Part shown: in pieces, positions 52,724 to 63,450 of the stretch | Layout: every line of letters starts with the position of its first letter | Position numbering within the stretch: the first letter of the stretch is position 1 | NCBI RefSeq assembly: GCF_009601055.1 | Contig: NZ_WITI01000005.1 | Span: forward strand, 1-64,000 | Source: Lactococcus sp. dk101 | GTDB lineage: Bacteria > Bacillota > Bacilli > Lactobacillales > Streptococcaceae | DNA length: 64,000 nt | Direction: 5' to 3' | Translations under genes and position numbers: made by a program | The notes under the pieces: generated by a model | What the model was told of the DNA's origin: nothing | The model's database searches: none | What the model saw: only the letters and a program-made list of their open reading frames with translations

Positions 52724-54079
52724 TTATTTTTGTTTGCTTAAAATGCGACTAAATAGAACAAAGTTCAAGAGACCAAGCACGAGGAATAAGATGAAGACAT
52801 TTTGAGTTCCTTGCATCATGTTTCCTGTTTTGGTCACAATCAAACTTGAAATAACTGTACCTGCTGAAGCAGCAAATTGTTGCGCTGTCTGGAATACAGC
52901 ATTTGCAGAGCCTTGTTCTTCACGGCTGACTTGCGTTACTCCGTGTGTATTTGACGTTAAAAATCCCATGCTTCGTCCTAAAGTAAACAGAATATAGATA
53001 AGAATAACACTAATCAAGCCTAGATTTTTTGAGAAAATAACAAACAAGAGCAGTGACAAAACGTACAGGCTATTCCCAGCCCAAAATCCAATTTTTGGCC
53101 CTTTATTATCATATAGCGATCCAATCGAGTGATTGGATAAGGCACCCACCAATGTCCCTGGCAGCAATGACAAACCAGCCAAAGCACTTGTCAGACCAAC
53201 TGACAACTGCAAGAAATTAGGAATAATCATATTTGCCCCAATATTTGAAAATTGGAAAATGGCGTAAGCAATGACAGAAAGTGTAAAAGCTGTGTTTTTA
53301 AAGACACGAATGTCCAAAAATTCTTTGTCACTGTGCAAAGCACGGTAAATAAATGCAACGAGACTCACGACAAAGACAATCAACCAAGCCCATTCAAAAT
53401 GAACGGCGGTTAAAGAATTGAGGGTCAAAAGCAAGCTCACTAACATCAATGACATCAGCACAAAGGCAATAAAGTCTAATTGAGCAGGAGATTTCTTTTC
53501 GGAATTTTCAATGGATTTGGCACCCAGAATAAATGAAATCACTGGCACAATCAAAATGAAAGCAAAAATTGCGCGCCAACCTAGATTTCCAATCAAAAGT
53601 CCACCATAAGTTGGGCCAATGGCTGGTGCAATACTCATAATCATACCACCCAAGCCCATCCAAGCACCAACGTGACTGCGTGGAACACGCGCCAAGATAA
53701 TGTTAAACATCAGGGGAACTGCAATCCCCGTACCCACACCTTGAATGAGACGCGCAACAATCAACATTGAAAAATTGACCGATAGCATGCCGACAATGTC
53801 GCCGACTGTGAAAAAGAGTAAGGCCGCAAAAAAGAGCGGACGTTCACGAAATCTTCTGTACAGATACGAGCTGGTTGGCATAACGATGGAAACCGCCAAT
53901 AGATAGGCAGTCGTTACCCATTGGATACTAGCTAGCGGCACATTGAAAACTTCCTCTAATTTTGGAAAAGTAACATTCATGCTGGTTTCAGATAAAATTC
54001 CTGAAAAGGCAACTAATGCGAGTGCGATAATTGAATATTTTGTTTTTGATGAAACAGTCTGTTCATTCATTTTTTTCAT
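52724..54079 (-). CDS. Multidrug efflux MFS transporter (DHA2/EmrB type)
   Basis: A 451-residue protein with fourteen predicted hydrophobic segments, the layout of the DHA2 drug:proton antiporters. LDQQIVATALP-like motif is modified ([15 protein letters not shown]), while [17 protein letters not shown] and [18 protein letters not shown] are typical. It overlaps the end of the upstream MarR gene by 17 bp, so the two form an operon; the regulator probably controls efflux. The start may instead be the ATG at 54070; AGGAGG fits neither perfectly. Confidence 0.85.
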   Translation of the reverse strand: MKKMNEQTVSSKTKYSIIALALVAFSGILSETSMNVTFPKLEEVFNVPLASIQWVTTAYLLAVSIVMPTSSYLYRRFRERPLFFAALLFFTVGDIVGMLSVNFSMLIVARLIQGVGTGIAVPLMFNIILARVPRSHVGAWMGLGGMIMSIAPAIGPTYGGLLIGNLGWRAIFAFILIVPVISFILGAKSIENSEKKSPAQLDFIAFVLMSLMLVSLLLTLNSLTAVHFEWAWLIVFVVSLVAFIYRALHSDKEFLDIRVFKNTAFTLSVIAYAIFQFSNIGANMIIPNFLQLSVGLTSALAGLSLLPGTLVGALSNHSIGSLYDNKGPKIGFWAGNSLYVLSLLLFVIFSKNLGLISVILIYILFTLGRSMGFLTSNTHGVTQVSREEQGSANAVFQTAQQFAASAGTVISSLIVTKTGNMMQGTQNVFILFLVLGLLNFVLFSRILSKQK

Positions 54080-54509
54080 TTCCTCCTTGATGATTGATAA
54101 TACCCGTCAAAAAGCTCTGAATTAAAACAGCTTCATCTTCTGTCAGCCCTGACAGAATACTGTCATCGTGATGTTGAATAAAGGCCTTGATATCTGAAAC
54201 CAATTTTATTGCTTTTTCTGTTAATTTCAGGACTTTTTGACGTGCGTCTTTGCTCCCTTGGCAACGGTCTATCAGTCCATTTTTTTCCATTCTTTGTAAA
54301 ATAGCAGTTGTTGCAGAGCGCCGGATATTGAACTCATATTCGACTTGATTTTGTATAATGTCTTGAGTGTTGTTATTGTAGAGAAAATCAATGATCAGCA
54401 TTTGCTGACCAGTCAATTCAAACTTTGCGGCAAACTTATCAAATTCTCTTGAAATTTGATTGTTCGCTTTCTTTAACAATCTTCCGATTGGATCATATTT
54501 TGTTCGCAT
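54063..54509 (-). CDS. MarR-family regulator
   Basis: About 148 residues from MRTKYDPIG. A winged-helix MarR protein: FELTGQQMLIIDFL, then NQVEYEFNIRRSATTAILQRM as recognition helix and LIDRCQGSKDARQKVLKLT as the wing with D-x-R. It represses its own efflux operon in the usual MarR manner (inference). Two palindromes, GTTCGNNNNCGAAC-like, lie over its start codon and its -35. The ATG is seven bases below TATAAT, with no ribosome binding site. A GTCAGCCCTGAC palindrome encodes S-G-L-T. Confidence 0.88.
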   Translation of the reverse strand: MRTKYDPIGRLLKKANNQISREFDKFAAKFELTGQQMLIIDFLYNNNTQDIIQNQVEYEFNIRRSATTAILQRMEKNGLIDRCQGSKDARQKVLKLTEKAIKLVSDIKAFIQHHDDSILSGLTEDEAVLIQSFLTGIINHQGGNEKNE

Positions 54510-54551
54510 ACGAACTATTATAACACAACAAAAAAAGTTCGTCAACGAACT
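54502..54551 (-). promoter_or_regulatory. Promoter and twin operators of the marR-MFS operon
   Basis: TTGACG (54540-54545), 17 bp, TG-T-TATAAT with the -10 at 54517-54522. GTTCGCATACGAAC (54502-54515) covers the start codon and AGTTCGTCAACGAACT (54536-54551) covers the -35. The second palindrome is also the stem of the ruvA terminator, followed by T7 on the minus strand. Confidence 0.7.
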
Positions 54552-54558
54552 AATTTTG

Positions 54559-55152
54559 TTATTTCATCATTTGTTTCAATGCAGCTTTAATATATTCCTC
54601 GCTCGTCATATTTGGTTCAGTTTGTAAGCTCTTTTTAACTTTTGTCAGCTCTGACGCACGATAACCCAGTGCTTGCAAGGCTTCCAAGGCTTCGTCAAGA
54701 GCAATATTTCCAGCAGGCGTTGCGTCCAATAAAGAAATCCCGACGCTACCTGATGCATCAAATTTACCAGCCAAATCCAAGATCATTTGCATGGCTGTCT
54801 TTTTGCCAACCCCTGGGAATTTTGTCAGGTATTTAATGTCGTTATTGTCAATCGCATTGATCAAGCCTTCATTATCGCTAGCTGCAATGATTGCAAGGGC
54901 AGACTTTGGCCCAATGCCCGAAACACTAATCAGGCGCAAGAACAAGGCTTTTTCTGCTTCATTAGTAAAACCATAAAGCGTATGCGCATCTTCACGAATG
55001 ACTTGATGCACATAAATCGTGATGACCGTATTCATCAATCCTGACCAAGCGTAAGGATTGGCAACATTGATAAGATAACCAATCCCATTTGCTTCGACAA
55101 CAATATAGGTTGGTGTGATTTTTGTTAATTTTCCATTAAAATATTCGTACAT
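54559..55152 (-). CDS. ruvA: Holliday junction DNA-binding protein RuvA
   Basis: A 197-residue protein that tetramerises on four-way junctions and loads RuvB. The N-terminal OB domain ([20 protein letters not shown]) precedes two helix-hairpin-helix motifs ([16 protein letters not shown] and [16 protein letters not shown]) and the C-terminal RuvB-contact domain ([18 protein letters not shown]). In this genome the ruvA and ruvB genes are separated by the marR-MFS pair. A GTCAGCTCTGAC palindrome encodes S-E-L-T near the C-terminus. Confidence 0.96.
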   Translation of the reverse strand: MYEYFNGKLTKITPTYIVVEANGIGYLINVANPYAWSGLMNTVITIYVHQVIREDAHTLYGFTNEAEKALFLRLISVSGIGPKSALAIIAASDNEGLINAIDNNDIKYLTKFPGVGKKTAMQMILDLAGKFDASGSVGISLLDATPAGNIALDEALEALQALGYRASELTKVKKSLQTEPNMTSEEYIKAALKQMMK

Positions 55153-55180
55153 CTTATTTTTTCTTTTCTATCATGCTCAT

Positions 55181-57070
55181 TTAATTGTAATCTTTCCAAC
55201 TTGCTGCTTTGGAGCGGTGATTTTCCTGAATACGTCTAAACATTTTTTGAACATCTTGGTCTGAAAAATGAATAATCGTTGGACGACCGTGCGCACAAGA
55301 ATAAGGATTTTCGCATTGTTCGAGTGATTTAATCAGTGTCCTTGCGGACTCATCATCAAGTGGATAGCCAGCTTTGATTGAACTCTTACAGGCAACCATT
55401 GCCGCCAAATCATGCCTATATTGCTTAAGTGAAAATTGATTTGATGAGAGAACGATGTCAATCATCTCATAAACAACTTTTTCCAAATCAGCTTCTTTTA
55501 ACCAAACTGGATTTTCTCTTAGAATAAATTTATTTTCTCCGTATTCTTCTAAGAAAATTCCTGCTTCATGCAACTTGTCTTTTTGTTCATTGAAAAGGAG
55601 TGCATCATTTTTTGGCAATTCGAAATAATAAGGAGTCAACAAGATTTGCTGATCAATACTAACTTCTCCAATTTTTTCTTTCCAATATTCATAATTCACA
55701 CGTTCCTGAGCAGCGTGCTGATCAATCAAATACAACCCTTCAGGCGCCTGACAAAGCAGGTATGTCCGATGAAGCTGAGCCAGATATTCCAAGTGTGGAA
55801 ATTCTGAAATTCCTTCTTTTTCTTGAATAGGCGCAACCTGATCAGCTACAGAGCTGTTCTCTTTTACTGGATTTTCAAAAAGATTTACTTCTTCTTTAAC
55901 AAGCATTGAAAAATCGTTTGTTTTCTCATTTTTTTCTTCTTTAATAAAGAAATCTCTTTTTTCTTTATCATAATAAAGTGAACTTGATTGGAGAGGAAGT
56001 CTTGTTTGGCTTGCTTTTTCGACTGGCTTTGCGGGGCGCATCGACGTCGGCGTGAAATTTTCCAAGGCATCTGGAATCAAAACGCCTTCTGAAAGTGTCT
56101 TTACAATCGCTTGTGAAATCAAAGCCATCAGTTCTTTTTCTTTTGAAAGTCGGATTTCTTGCTTGGTTGGATGAACGTTAACATCAGCTAATTGCGGATC
56201 AATTTCTATGGAAAGCACGGCAAGCGGATAGCGGCCAACCATAATTCGATTGCCGTAGCCTTCAAGAATGGCTCTTCTCAATAAGAAATTTTTAATGTAT
56301 CTGCCATTAACTAATAAAGTCATGTAATTTTGGTTTGAACGTGTCAGCTCTGGCAGACTGATGTAACCTGTCACTTTAAAATCAAGGTCTTCTGCTTCGA
56401 TGTGACGCATTTTTTTGGCTTGACCAATCCCATAAATGGCTGCAATCACTTGACGTAAATCACCAGAACCAGTTGTTTTCAGTAGTTCATGACCATTGTT
56501 GAGCAAACTAAAGGAGATTTCGGGATGAGCCAAGCTCAAGCGGTTAAGAATGTCCGTAATGTGTGACAGTTCTGCCTGCAATGAGCGAATGTATTTCAGA
56601 CGTGCCGGCGTGTTGAAAAATAAATTTTCCACACTGATTTTCGTACCCGCGCGTTTAATGGTCGGCTCTAATGTAGCAATCACCCCACCATGTGCCACAA
56701 GCTTGGTTCCTGAAGCCTCAGTATCAACACTTGTTTCGAGTGAAAAATCACTGACCGAAGCAATAGACGGAATGGCTTCGCCACGAAAACCGAGCGTACG
56801 AATTCGAAACAAGTCATTTTTGTCTTTAATTTTACTCGTAGCATGTCGTTTCAGTGCAACAGAGACGTCTGATTTTTCAATTCCCGTTCCATTATCGACA
56901 ACTTCAATGCGTTTGAGCCCCGCTTCTTCAATCTTGACCGTAATTTTAGTGCTTCCTGCGTCGATTGAATTTTCGACCAATTCTTTGACGACACTGGCTG
57001 GACGTTCAACAACTTCTCCTGCAGCGATTTGATTGGCAAGTGCTTCGTCAAGCTCAATAATTTTACCCAA
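55181..57070 (-). CDS. mutL: DNA mismatch repair protein MutL
   Basis: A 629-residue protein. The N-terminal GHKL ATPase has [27 protein letters not shown] and [13 protein letters not shown] variable linker of about 130 residues follows. The C-terminal domain contains [16 protein letters not shown], which fits the DQHA(X)2E(X)4E endonuclease motif of MutL proteins that nick DNA. It links MutS recognition to strand incision. GAAAGGAG precedes the ATG. It is upstream of ruvA in the repair block. Confidence 0.95.
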   Translation of the reverse strand: MGKIIELDEALANQIAAGEVVERPASVVKELVENSIDAGSTKITVKIEEAGLKRIEVVDNGTGIEKSDVSVALKRHATSKIKDKNDLFRIRTLGFRGEAIPSIASVSDFSLETSVDTEASGTKLVAHGGVIATLEPTIKRAGTKISVENLFFNTPARLKYIRSLQAELSHITDILNRLSLAHPEISFSLLNNGHELLKTTGSGDLRQVIAAIYGIGQAKKMRHIEAEDLDFKVTGYISLPELTRSNQNYMTLLVNGRYIKNFLLRRAILEGYGNRIMVGRYPLAVLSIEIDPQLADVNVHPTKQEIRLSKEKELMALISQAIVKTLSEGVLIPDALENFTPTSMRPAKPVEKASQTRLPLQSSSLYYDKEKRDFFIKEEKNEKTNDFSMLVKEEVNLFENPVKENSSVADQVAPIQEKEGISEFPHLEYLAQLHRTYLLCQAPEGLYLIDQHAAQERVNYEYWKEKIGEVSIDQQILLTPYYFELPKNDALLFNEQKDKLHEAGIFLEEYGENKFILRENPVWLKEADLEKVVYEMIDIVLSSNQFSLKQYRHDLAAMVACKSSIKAGYPLDDESARTLIKSLEQCENPYSCAHGRPTIIHFSDQDVQKMFRRIQENHRSKAASWKDYN

Positions 57071-57119
57071 TTTTATGTCTCCTTTCTCATTTTTTCTAGC
57101 ATTTCCCGTTCAATTATAA

Positions 57120-57147
57120 CATAAAAAAAGCGGTCTCCCGCTTTTAT
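57120..57147. terminator. Terminator between the DUF gene and mutL
   Basis: AAAAGCGG and CCGCTTTT arms around GAGA with T and A runs on both sides. Confidence 0.8.
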
Positions 57148-57192
57148 ATTTTAAGCAAAATCATCGATAAATTTCGCATCAAAGGACATGAA

Positions 57193-57810
57193 TTAGTTGA
57201 AACTTTGTGAAATTCCGTATTGGAAATCAGGACTATTGACGACAAAAGTAAGCATGATAATAACCAGCAAGATGAACAATAATACTACCGCAATCATAAC
57301 GATGAAACCAATTAGCCCTGCACGGTTCCAGCTGTCCATGATTTTGCGGAATTCTTCCTCATCGCGATAATGATTGTCTCGATTTTCAAGCGCCCATTTT
57401 TCGCCGTGGAAACCAAAGACGATAGACCAAACCAATGCAAAAATTGGGCCAATCCATGGAATCATGCCGAGCAAAATCAACAAGCCGAGGTAAGCACGAT
57501 GTCCGACACCAAAGAACAATGGAAAGGAAAAGGCTCCCCAGTTCCACTTGGCCTTAATCGGTTCTTGGCTGGCAGTGTCACTATCATCTGTCAGCACTGA
57601 CGAAATCGTTGTCGCCGCAATGACAGGCTCAGCAATATCAGCCTCAGAAATAATAGGTTCGGAAATAACAGGTTCAGAAATCTCAGCTTCTGCAATTTCA
57701 GGTTCAGAAACTTCTGATTCTTTTGCTGCGAAATCGCCCCATTCTGGTTCAAAACCAGTGACATCTTCTACTTTTTCAGTTCCTAAATCAATCTTATTTT
57801 CTTCTTCCAT
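57193..57810 (-). CDS. Membrane protein with acidic ISEP-type repeats
   Basis: A 205-residue protein in three parts. Residues 30-70 are an acidic cytoplasmic or surface repeat (units such as SEPEIAEAE, ISEPVISEP). Residues 87-135 (WNWGAFSFPLFFGVGHRAYLG, GMIPWIGPIFALVWSIVF) resemble DUF2628-type membrane domains, and a final helix (LIGFIVMIAVVLLFILLV) anchors the C-terminus. No function is known. AAAGGGA serves the ATG. A GTCAGCACTGAC palindrome at 57590 encodes S-V-L-T at the repeat/membrane boundary. Confidence 0.7.
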   Translation of the reverse strand: MEEENKIDLGTEKVEDVTGFEPEWGDFAAKESEVSEPEIAEAEISEPVISEPIISEADIAEPVIAATTISSVLTDDSDTASQEPIKAKWNWGAFSFPLFFGVGHRAYLGLLILLGMIPWIGPIFALVWSIVFGFHGEKWALENRDNHYRDEEEFRKIMDSWNRAGLIGFIVMIAVVLLFILLVIIMLTFVVNSPDFQYGISQSFN

Positions 57811-57888
57811 TGTTATCCCTTTCTCTGTTTCATTGATAGGTTAAGTATATCAATTTTATAGCCTAATTCAAAATTTTTTATGTCTTTT

Positions 57889-60408
57889 TTATAATAAATC
57901 TTTCAAATCCCAAAGGAAGTTCATGGCTTCTCTAGCCGTCATGCTATCAACATTCGCCGCTTTCAATTTTTCAATGATTTCTGATGACGTTTCATCGAAT
58001 TCAAATAAACTTAGTTGTTCTTCATGTTTTTCTAATGATTTAACAGGGAGAGGTTGATGTTCTAATTTTTGCAGGATGACATCCGCTCTCTCTAACAGTT
58101 CTTGCGGTAAACCTGCAATTTTAGCAACGTGAATCCCGTACGACTTGTCAGCAGCGCCTTTTGCAATCTTGTGCAAAAAAGTAACATCGCCGGCTTGCTC
58201 AATGGTTGCAACATGGACATTTGTCAGCCCTGACAGCTTATCTTCAAGCGTTGTCAGCTCATGATAATGCGTTGCAAAAAGCGTTTTTGCTTTTATTTTG
58301 TCATGAACAAACTCAACAATGGCCTGTGCCAGCGCCATTCCGTCATAAGTCGCTGTCCCGCGACCTAATTCATCAAAAATAATCAGTGAATGACTGGTTG
58401 CATTTTGAATGGCATGATTTGCTTCAGACATTTCAACCATAAAGGTTGATTCACCAGAAATCAGATTGTCGCTCGCACCGATACGGGTAAAAATAGCATC
58501 AAATATTGGAAGTTCAGCCACTTCAGCCGGAACAAATGAACCAATTTGCGCCATGATTACAGTCAACGCAAATTGACGCATATAGGTTGATTTACCTGAC
58601 ATATTTGGCCCTGTAATCAGCTGAATGGATGTGTCTTGGTCAAGGTCAATATCGTTTGGTACATATTCTTGCGCACCCATAACGGCTTCTACAACTGCAT
58701 GTCGTCCATTTTTGATGTTCACTTGTTTGCCATTTTCCGTTAAAACAGGACGAATGTAGCCCCCTTTTTCCGCAACAGTAGCAAAACTTTGCAGGCAGTC
58801 AATCTCAGCAACTGCTTTGGCAACTGCTTGGACGCGTGAAATATATTGCTCCGTCTGATTTCTTACTTCTAAGAAAAGGTCATATTCAAGAGCGCTTGAT
58901 TTTTCCTTGGCTTCAAGCATGATTTCTTCAATTTCAGACAATTCTTTCGAGCCAAAACGTTCCGAATTTTTGAGGGTCGCTTTGCGATAAAAATGCTCAG
59001 GAACGCTATTGAGCTGACTTTGCGTGATATGGAAATAATAGCCATCTTTCCTGTTGTAATCAATACGAAGGGTTGGAATGCCACTTTTAATCTTCTCATC
59101 TGCTTCTAATTTAGCAATCCAAGACGTTCCATTTTCTAAAGCTTCACGATACTTGTCAAGTTGCTCATTGTATGCTTTCTTGATGATCCCGCCCTCAGTA
59201 ATCGTCCGACTCGCCGTGTCATCAATCGCCTTTTCAATCAAAGCAATCAATTCTGGAACTTCATCCAAACGCTCTATCAGCTCTGACAAAACAGGTTCTT
59301 GCATACTTTCTAAGATATTTTTAATCAAAGGAACATTAGATAAGGAATGTGCAAGCTGTAAAAAGTCAACCGGTACAGCTTTCCCGAAAGAAATCCGTGA
59401 AGCCAGTCTCTCCAAGTCATAAACACCTTTGAGCGACTCAATCAAATCCGCACGTTCAAAGAAATTGTCAATGAAAACTTGAGTAATTTCCGCACGTTTA
59501 CTGATTTCATTTGCTTTGAGTAAGGGACGTTCAATCCAAGAACGAAGCATTCGCGTTCCCATCGCCGTTTTGGTTGCATCCATCAGCCAATACAAAGTCC
59601 CGTGTTTCTTGCCTTCACGCTTGTTTGTTGTCAATTCTAAAGATGATTTTGTCGCAAAATCCATTTGCAAAAAGTCTTTAATTTCATAATGTTCGAGTTC
59701 TTGAACATGGCTCAAATCACGCATCTGCGTCCGTTTGACATAAACTAATAATTTGCTTGCCACCTGATTTTCAAGTTCTGTCAGCTCTGACAGGTCAATG
59801 CGTAAATTTTCATCAAAATCTAATTGTTCGGAAAGAAGCAAATTCAACTGTTTAGACAATAAATTTTGCTCTTTTTCAGCCAACTCATAACCAACAACGA
59901 TTTCCCTCGATTTGAGCGAAGCAATTTCACCGATAAGATCTGAAAATGTCGTCAAGCTTGTGACTTTAAACTCGCCAGTGGACAAATCCATGTAAGACAA
60001 GGCATAAAGATGATCAAAATCGATTGCAACAAGGAAGTTATTTTCCGAACTGTTTGAAGAATCGACTGCTGTCCCAGGTGTAATCACTTGTGTGACCGCC
60101 CGTTTAACAATCCCGACAGCTTTCTTCGGGTCTTCGATTTGGTCAGCAACAGCGACTTTGTATCCCAAATTGACTAATTGATCAATGTATTCTTGAATGG
60201 CATGGTGAGGCACGCCTGCCATTGGCACAGGGTGTTCCGAATTTTTATTACGTGAGGTCAGCGTCAACTCCAAAATTTGAGCTGCATTGACGGCATCCTC
60301 ATAGAAAAGTTCATAAAAATCTCCCATGCGAAAAAGTAAAAAGGCATCAGGATAGTCTTTCTTGATGTCCAAATACTGTTGCATTCCTGGTGAAATTTTC
60401 TCAGGCAT
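57889..60408 (-). CDS. mutS: DNA mismatch repair protein MutS
   Basis: An 839-residue mismatch sensor. The mismatch-binding FxE motif is in [15 protein letters not shown] near residue 30. The ATPase has [16 protein letters not shown] near residue 605, [10 protein letters not shown], and [19 protein letters not shown]. The helix-turn-helix dimerisation end is present. Length is normal. Two GTCAGNNCTGAC palindromes are inside (58223 S-G-L-T, 59780 S-E-L-T), plus a one-mismatch copy near 59274. It follows the YlbF-like gene. Confidence 0.97.
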   Translation of the reverse strand: MPEKISPGMQQYLDIKKDYPDAFLLFRMGDFYELFYEDAVNAAQILELTLTSRNKNSEHPVPMAGVPHHAIQEYIDQLVNLGYKVAVADQIEDPKKAVGIVKRAVTQVITPGTAVDSSNSSENNFLVAIDFDHLYALSYMDLSTGEFKVTSLTTFSDLIGEIASLKSREIVVGYELAEKEQNLLSKQLNLLLSEQLDFDENLRIDLSELTELENQVASKLLVYVKRTQMRDLSHVQELEHYEIKDFLQMDFATKSSLELTTNKREGKKHGTLYWLMDATKTAMGTRMLRSWIERPLLKANEISKRAEITQVFIDNFFERADLIESLKGVYDLERLASRISFGKAVPVDFLQLAHSLSNVPLIKNILESMQEPVLSELIERLDEVPELIALIEKAIDDTASRTITEGGIIKKAYNEQLDKYREALENGTSWIAKLEADEKIKSGIPTLRIDYNRKDGYYFHITQSQLNSVPEHFYRKATLKNSERFGSKELSEIEEIMLEAKEKSSALEYDLFLEVRNQTEQYISRVQAVAKAVAEIDCLQSFATVAEKGGYIRPVLTENGKQVNIKNGRHAVVEAVMGAQEYVPNDIDLDQDTSIQLITGPNMSGKSTYMRQFALTVIMAQIGSFVPAEVAELPIFDAIFTRIGASDNLISGESTFMVEMSEANHAIQNATSHSLIIFDELGRGTATYDGMALAQAIVEFVHDKIKAKTLFATHYHELTTLEDKLSGLTNVHVATIEQAGDVTFLHKIAKGAADKSYGIHVAKIAGLPQELLERADVILQKLEHQPLPVKSLEKHEEQLSLFEFDETSSEIIEKLKAANVDSMTAREAMNFLWDLKDLL

Positions 60409-60433
60409 TTCTTTCTCTTTTCTTATTATTTAA

Positions 60434-60455
60434 CCTTTGTCAGTACTGACAAAGG
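60434..60455. repeat. 22-bp perfect palindrome between ylbF-like gene and mutS
   Basis: CCTTTGTCAG-TA-CTGACAAAGG. It extends the common GTCAGTACTGAC core to a perfect hairpin with no strong T run, so it may attenuate rather than stop transcription into mutS. Confidence 0.7.
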
Positions 60456-60806
60456 CTATTTTTCATCATTTTCTAATAAATGGTTCACTTTTTGTTCAAT
60501 TTCATGCGTCACATACTGAACTAAGTCATTGACATCTTTCAACTTGATAAAATATTGTTCAACGAGCGGGTCTTTCTTCAGTTTTTTTTCAATTTTTTGT
60601 GCAGCTTGTGACGTTTCTTTAAAGGCCTGCATTTTGCCAATTTTTTTATATAAGACGGCATCTTTCTGGAGTTGCTTCATCTCATTTTGTAATGAAAAAA
60701 GCTCAGTATTGGCACGCAATTTTGCTTCTGTTTTTCTAAAATCTTGAACATAATCAAGCTCAGAGACAGCTTTTGCCAACTGAGCAACTTTCTCATCGTA
60801 AGGCAT
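60456..60806 (-). CDS. YlbF/YmcA-family protein
   Basis: A 116-residue all-helical protein of the YlbF/YmcA (Com_YlbF) family. [21 protein letters not shown] at the N-terminus and [21 protein letters not shown] at the C-terminus are typical. In Bacillus these proteins form a complex that affects mRNA maturation, competence and biofilm. Its ATG overlaps the end of argR by 14 bp, so the two are co-translated. Confidence 0.85.
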   Translation of the reverse strand: MPYDEKVAQLAKAVSELDYVQDFRKTEAKLRANTELFSLQNEMKQLQKDAVLYKKIGKMQAFKETSQAAQKIEKKLKKDPLVEQYFIKLKDVNDLVQYVTHEIEQKVNHLLENDEK

Positions 60807-61242
60807 CTTTTATCTCCAAAACTAGCGTTTTTGCAGCAGTTTCTGAAGCACATGTAATCAGCAAGGTGTCCGCACCCGCAATCGTTCCCAAAATGGTTGG
60901 ACGGTTTTCAGCATCAATCGCGTTAGCAAGTAAATCTGCTTCCCCAAGATGCGTATGAACCACGACCATCACGCTCGCAGTTGCTACTTTAACTACGAAG
61001 CGAGCAAAATGAAGCTGTAAATTTGAACGGTTTGCACTTTTCTCGTCAGTCAAAAAAGAGTAAAAACTTTTGCCATTTTCACGTTTTTTAATGATATTTA
61101 ATTCGCGAATGTCGCGTGACAAAGTAGCCTGTGTAATTTCGATGCCTTGTTGCTCCAAATAAGATTGTAAATCTTCTTGCGTCGAAATTTGATAACTTGA
61201 AATAATTGATGTGATTAGTTTTAATCGTTCCGCTCTCTTCAT
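60793..61242 (-). CDS. argR: Arginine repressor ArgR/AhrC
   Basis: About 149 residues from [10 protein letters not shown]. The N-terminal winged helix ([34 protein letters not shown]) binds ARG boxes. The C-terminal hexamerisation and arginine-binding domain has [13 protein letters not shown]. It is divergent from argS, a conserved lactococcal neighbourhood. The ATG at 61242 lies seven bases below TG-T-TATAAT; the 13 codons above it are promoter sequence. L. lactis has two ArgR-type proteins, and I cannot tell which this is. Confidence 0.92.
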   Translation of the reverse strand: MKRAERLKLITSIISSYQISTQEDLQSYLEQQGIEITQATLSRDIRELNIIKKRENGKSFYSFLTDEKSANRSNLQLHFARFVVKVATASVMVVVHTHLGEADLLANAIDAENRPTILGTIAGADTLLITCASETAAKTLVLEIKDALR

Positions 61243-61249
61243 GTGTATA

Positions 61250-61258
61250 ATTATAACA
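61250..61258 (-). promoter_or_regulatory. Extended -10 box of argR, predicted leaderless
   Basis: TG-T-TATAAT with TATAAT at 61250-61255, seven bases before the ATG at 61242. Confidence 0.55.
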
Positions 61259-61387
61259 TATTTACTACAGTTTTTTAACAAAAAACATACCGAAAATCAG
61301 GAATTAGCGGGAATTTTCTGCTTAATTTCCAAGAAGAAGAATTATCATGAAAAATGGATATTTAATAGCTTTTTTTACTGCAAAATA

Positions 61388-61396
61388 TGATAAAAT
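61388..61396 (+). promoter_or_regulatory. Extended -10 box of argS, predicted leaderless
   Basis: TG-A-TAAAAT with TAAAAT at 61391-61396, six bases before the ATG at 61403. The spacer AAAAGC has no Shine-Dalgarno match. Confidence 0.55.
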
Positions 61397-61402
61397 AAAA
61401 GC

Positions 61403-63091
61403 ATGAATGAAAAAAATTTAGTATCGTTAGCTCTTTTTAACGCACTTGACGGAGCGTTAGAATTAGAACAAATTGAAAAACTTATCGAGAAACCAAAAAC
61501 TTCTGAGCTTGGTGACCTTGCTTTCCCAGCTTTCCAACTTGCAAAAATCATGCATAAAGCACCACAGATGATTGCAGCTGATGTAGCTGAAAAGATTGAC
61601 ACAACAGGCTTCGAAAAGGTCGTTGCAACTGGGCCTTACGTCAACTTCTTCCTTGACAAAGACGCCGTAGCAACTACCGTCATCAATGAAATCACTGACA
61701 AAGAAAATTATTATGCTGATCAAAATGCTGGAAATGCGGCCAATGTAACGATTGACATGAGTTCACCAAACATTGCAAAACCTTTTTCTATCGGTCATTT
61801 GCGCTCAACTGTCATCGGTGACAGCCTGGCAAACATTTACCAAAAGATGGGCTACAATCCTGTCCGTATCAATCACCTCGGTGACTGGGGCAAACAGTTT
61901 GGTATGCTGATTACGGCTTACAAACTTTGGGGCGATGAAGCTGCTGTAAAAGCTCATCCTATCGATGAACTCTTGAAACTTTATGTCCGTATCAATGCCG
62001 AAGCCGAAGAAAAACCTGAACTTGATGAAGAAGCACGTAACTGGTTCCGTAAACTTGAAAATGGCGACGAAGAAGCTCTTGCCTTGTGGAAATGGTTCCG
62101 TGACGAATCACTCGTTGAATTCAAACGTATTTACGACAAGTTGGACGTTGATTTTGATAGCTACAACGGTGAAGCTTTCTATAATGATAAAATGGCTGAA
62201 GTTGTTGAAATCCTTGGACTTAAGGGATTGCTCAAAGAGTCTCAAGGCGCAACCATTGTTGAACTTGAAAAATATGACTTAAATCCAGCATTGATTAAGA
62301 AATCTGATGGCGCAACGCTCTACATCACGCGCGACCTTGCTGCTGCTATTTATCGCAAACGAACTTATGATTTTGCGAAATCATTGTATGTCGTTGGTGG
62401 CGAACAAACTGGCCACTTCAAACAACTCAAAGCTGTTTTGACTGAAATGGGCTACGAATGGGCAAAAGACATCGAACATGTTCCATTTGGTCTCGTTACA
62501 CGTGATGGCAAGAAATTGTCCACACGTAAAGGAAACATCATCCGCCTCGAACCAACGATTGACGAAGCTGTTGAACGTGCTTTGAGCCAAATCAATGCGA
62601 AAAATCCTGACCTTGCCAATAAAGAAACAGTTGCTCACCAAGTCGGTACTGGTGCCATCAAGTTCTATGACTTGAAAACTGACCGTACAAATGGATATGA
62701 CTTCAATCTTGAAGAAATGGTTTCATTTGAAGGCGAAACAGGGCCTTATGTACAATATGCTTATGCGCGCATCCGTTCAATCTTACGTAAAGCCAATTTT
62801 GCACCAAGCCAAGTTCAATTTACTGAACTTCCTGCTGAAGCCTGGGAAATCGTTAAAATTCTCCAAAACTTTGGCAATACCATTGGACGTGCTGCTGACA
62901 AATATGAACCAAGTATTATTGCTAAATACGCCATCACATTGGCCCAAGCATTTAACAAATACTATGCACACGTTCGTATCTTAGAAGCCAATGAAGGCTT
63001 GCAAAGCCGTCTTGCACTTGCCAATGCAACAGCGATTGTATTGAAAGAAGCACTGCGCTTGCTTGGAGTGGAAGCCCCTGAAGAAATGTAA
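61403..63091 (+). CDS. argS: Arginyl-tRNA synthetase
   Basis: A 562-residue class I synthetase. The N-terminal tRNA-binding Add-1 domain precedes [18 protein letters not shown], in which SIGHL is the HIGH motif, near residues 118-135. The KMSK position carries [10 protein letters not shown]. The C-terminal anticodon-binding domain ends [12 protein letters not shown], the standard ArgRS terminus. It charges tRNA-Arg. It is divergent from argR. Confidence 0.97.
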   Translation: MNEKNLVSLALFNALDGALELEQIEKLIEKPKTSELGDLAFPAFQLAKIMHKAPQMIAADVAEKIDTTGFEKVVATGPYVNFFLDKDAVATTVINEITDKENYYADQNAGNAANVTIDMSSPNIAKPFSIGHLRSTVIGDSLANIYQKMGYNPVRINHLGDWGKQFGMLITAYKLWGDEAAVKAHPIDELLKLYVRINAEAEEKPELDEEARNWFRKLENGDEEALALWKWFRDESLVEFKRIYDKLDVDFDSYNGEAFYNDKMAEVVEILGLKGLLKESQGATIVELEKYDLNPALIKKSDGATLYITRDLAAAIYRKRTYDFAKSLYVVGGEQTGHFKQLKAVLTEMGYEWAKDIEHVPFGLVTRDGKKLSTRKGNIIRLEPTIDEAVERALSQINAKNPDLANKETVAHQVGTGAIKFYDLKTDRTNGYDFNLEEMVSFEGETGPYVQYAYARIRSILRKANFAPSQVQFTELPAEAWEIVKILQNFGNTIGRAADKYEPSIIAKYAITLAQAFNKYYAHVRILEANEGLQSRLALANATAIVLKEALRLLGVEAPEEM

Positions 63092-63106
63092 TTTCTCAAG
63101 CGCTGA

Positions 63107-63138
63107 TAAAAAACTGTCCTTATCTGAGGACTGTTTTT
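63107..63138 (+). terminator. Terminator of argS
   Basis: AACTGTCCT and AGGACTGTT-like arms around TATCTG followed by T6. Confidence 0.75.
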
Positions 63139-63178
63139 TGTTGTCATTTTTATTTAGTTGCATAACGCTTTAACATTA

Positions 63179-63274
63179 TTAGTCTTTTTTCGTAAGAAAT
63201 ATAACTAATAAAACAATGAGCCACAAGCCTCCTGTGATAAAAATTAAAAACAAGTGAAGTAATAACTTTCCCAT
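63179..63274 (-). CDS. 31-residue single-pass membrane peptide
   Basis: A short frame from the ATG at 63274 to TAA at 63179. The peptide starts MGKLLLHLFLIFIT, then GGLWLIVLLVIF, and ends LTKKD: one membrane helix with a positively charged tail. GAGAGG lies nine bases upstream. A promoter (ATGACA, 18 bp, TATAGA) is in the divergent spacer. Small membrane proteins of this look exist in lactic acid bacteria, some near prophage or toxin loci. No function is claimed. Confidence 0.6.
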   Translation of the reverse strand: MGKLLLHLFLIFITGGLWLIVLLVIFLTKKD

Positions 63275-63354
63275 ATTTTTTATCCTCTCTGTCTGATTTC
63301 ATAAAACTAGAAAAATTCATATCTTTAATTTATCATATTCAACACGCCCATAGG

Positions 63355-63408
63355 TTCATTCTCTATACTTCACGGGTGTGCTAGTTGTCATAAACTATAG
63401 AGAATGAA
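63355..63408. promoter_or_regulatory. 13-bp inverted repeat in the divergent XRE/peptide promoter region
   Basis: TTCATTCTCTATA (63355-63367) and TATAGAGAATGAA (63396-63408) are perfect arms 28 bp apart. The left arm contains the -10 of the peptide gene. Likely operator half-sites for the XRE regulator. Confidence 0.6.
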
Positions 63409-63450
63409 TTCGCAAGTTTTACATCGCGTACAGTAGGAGGATTTCATATC

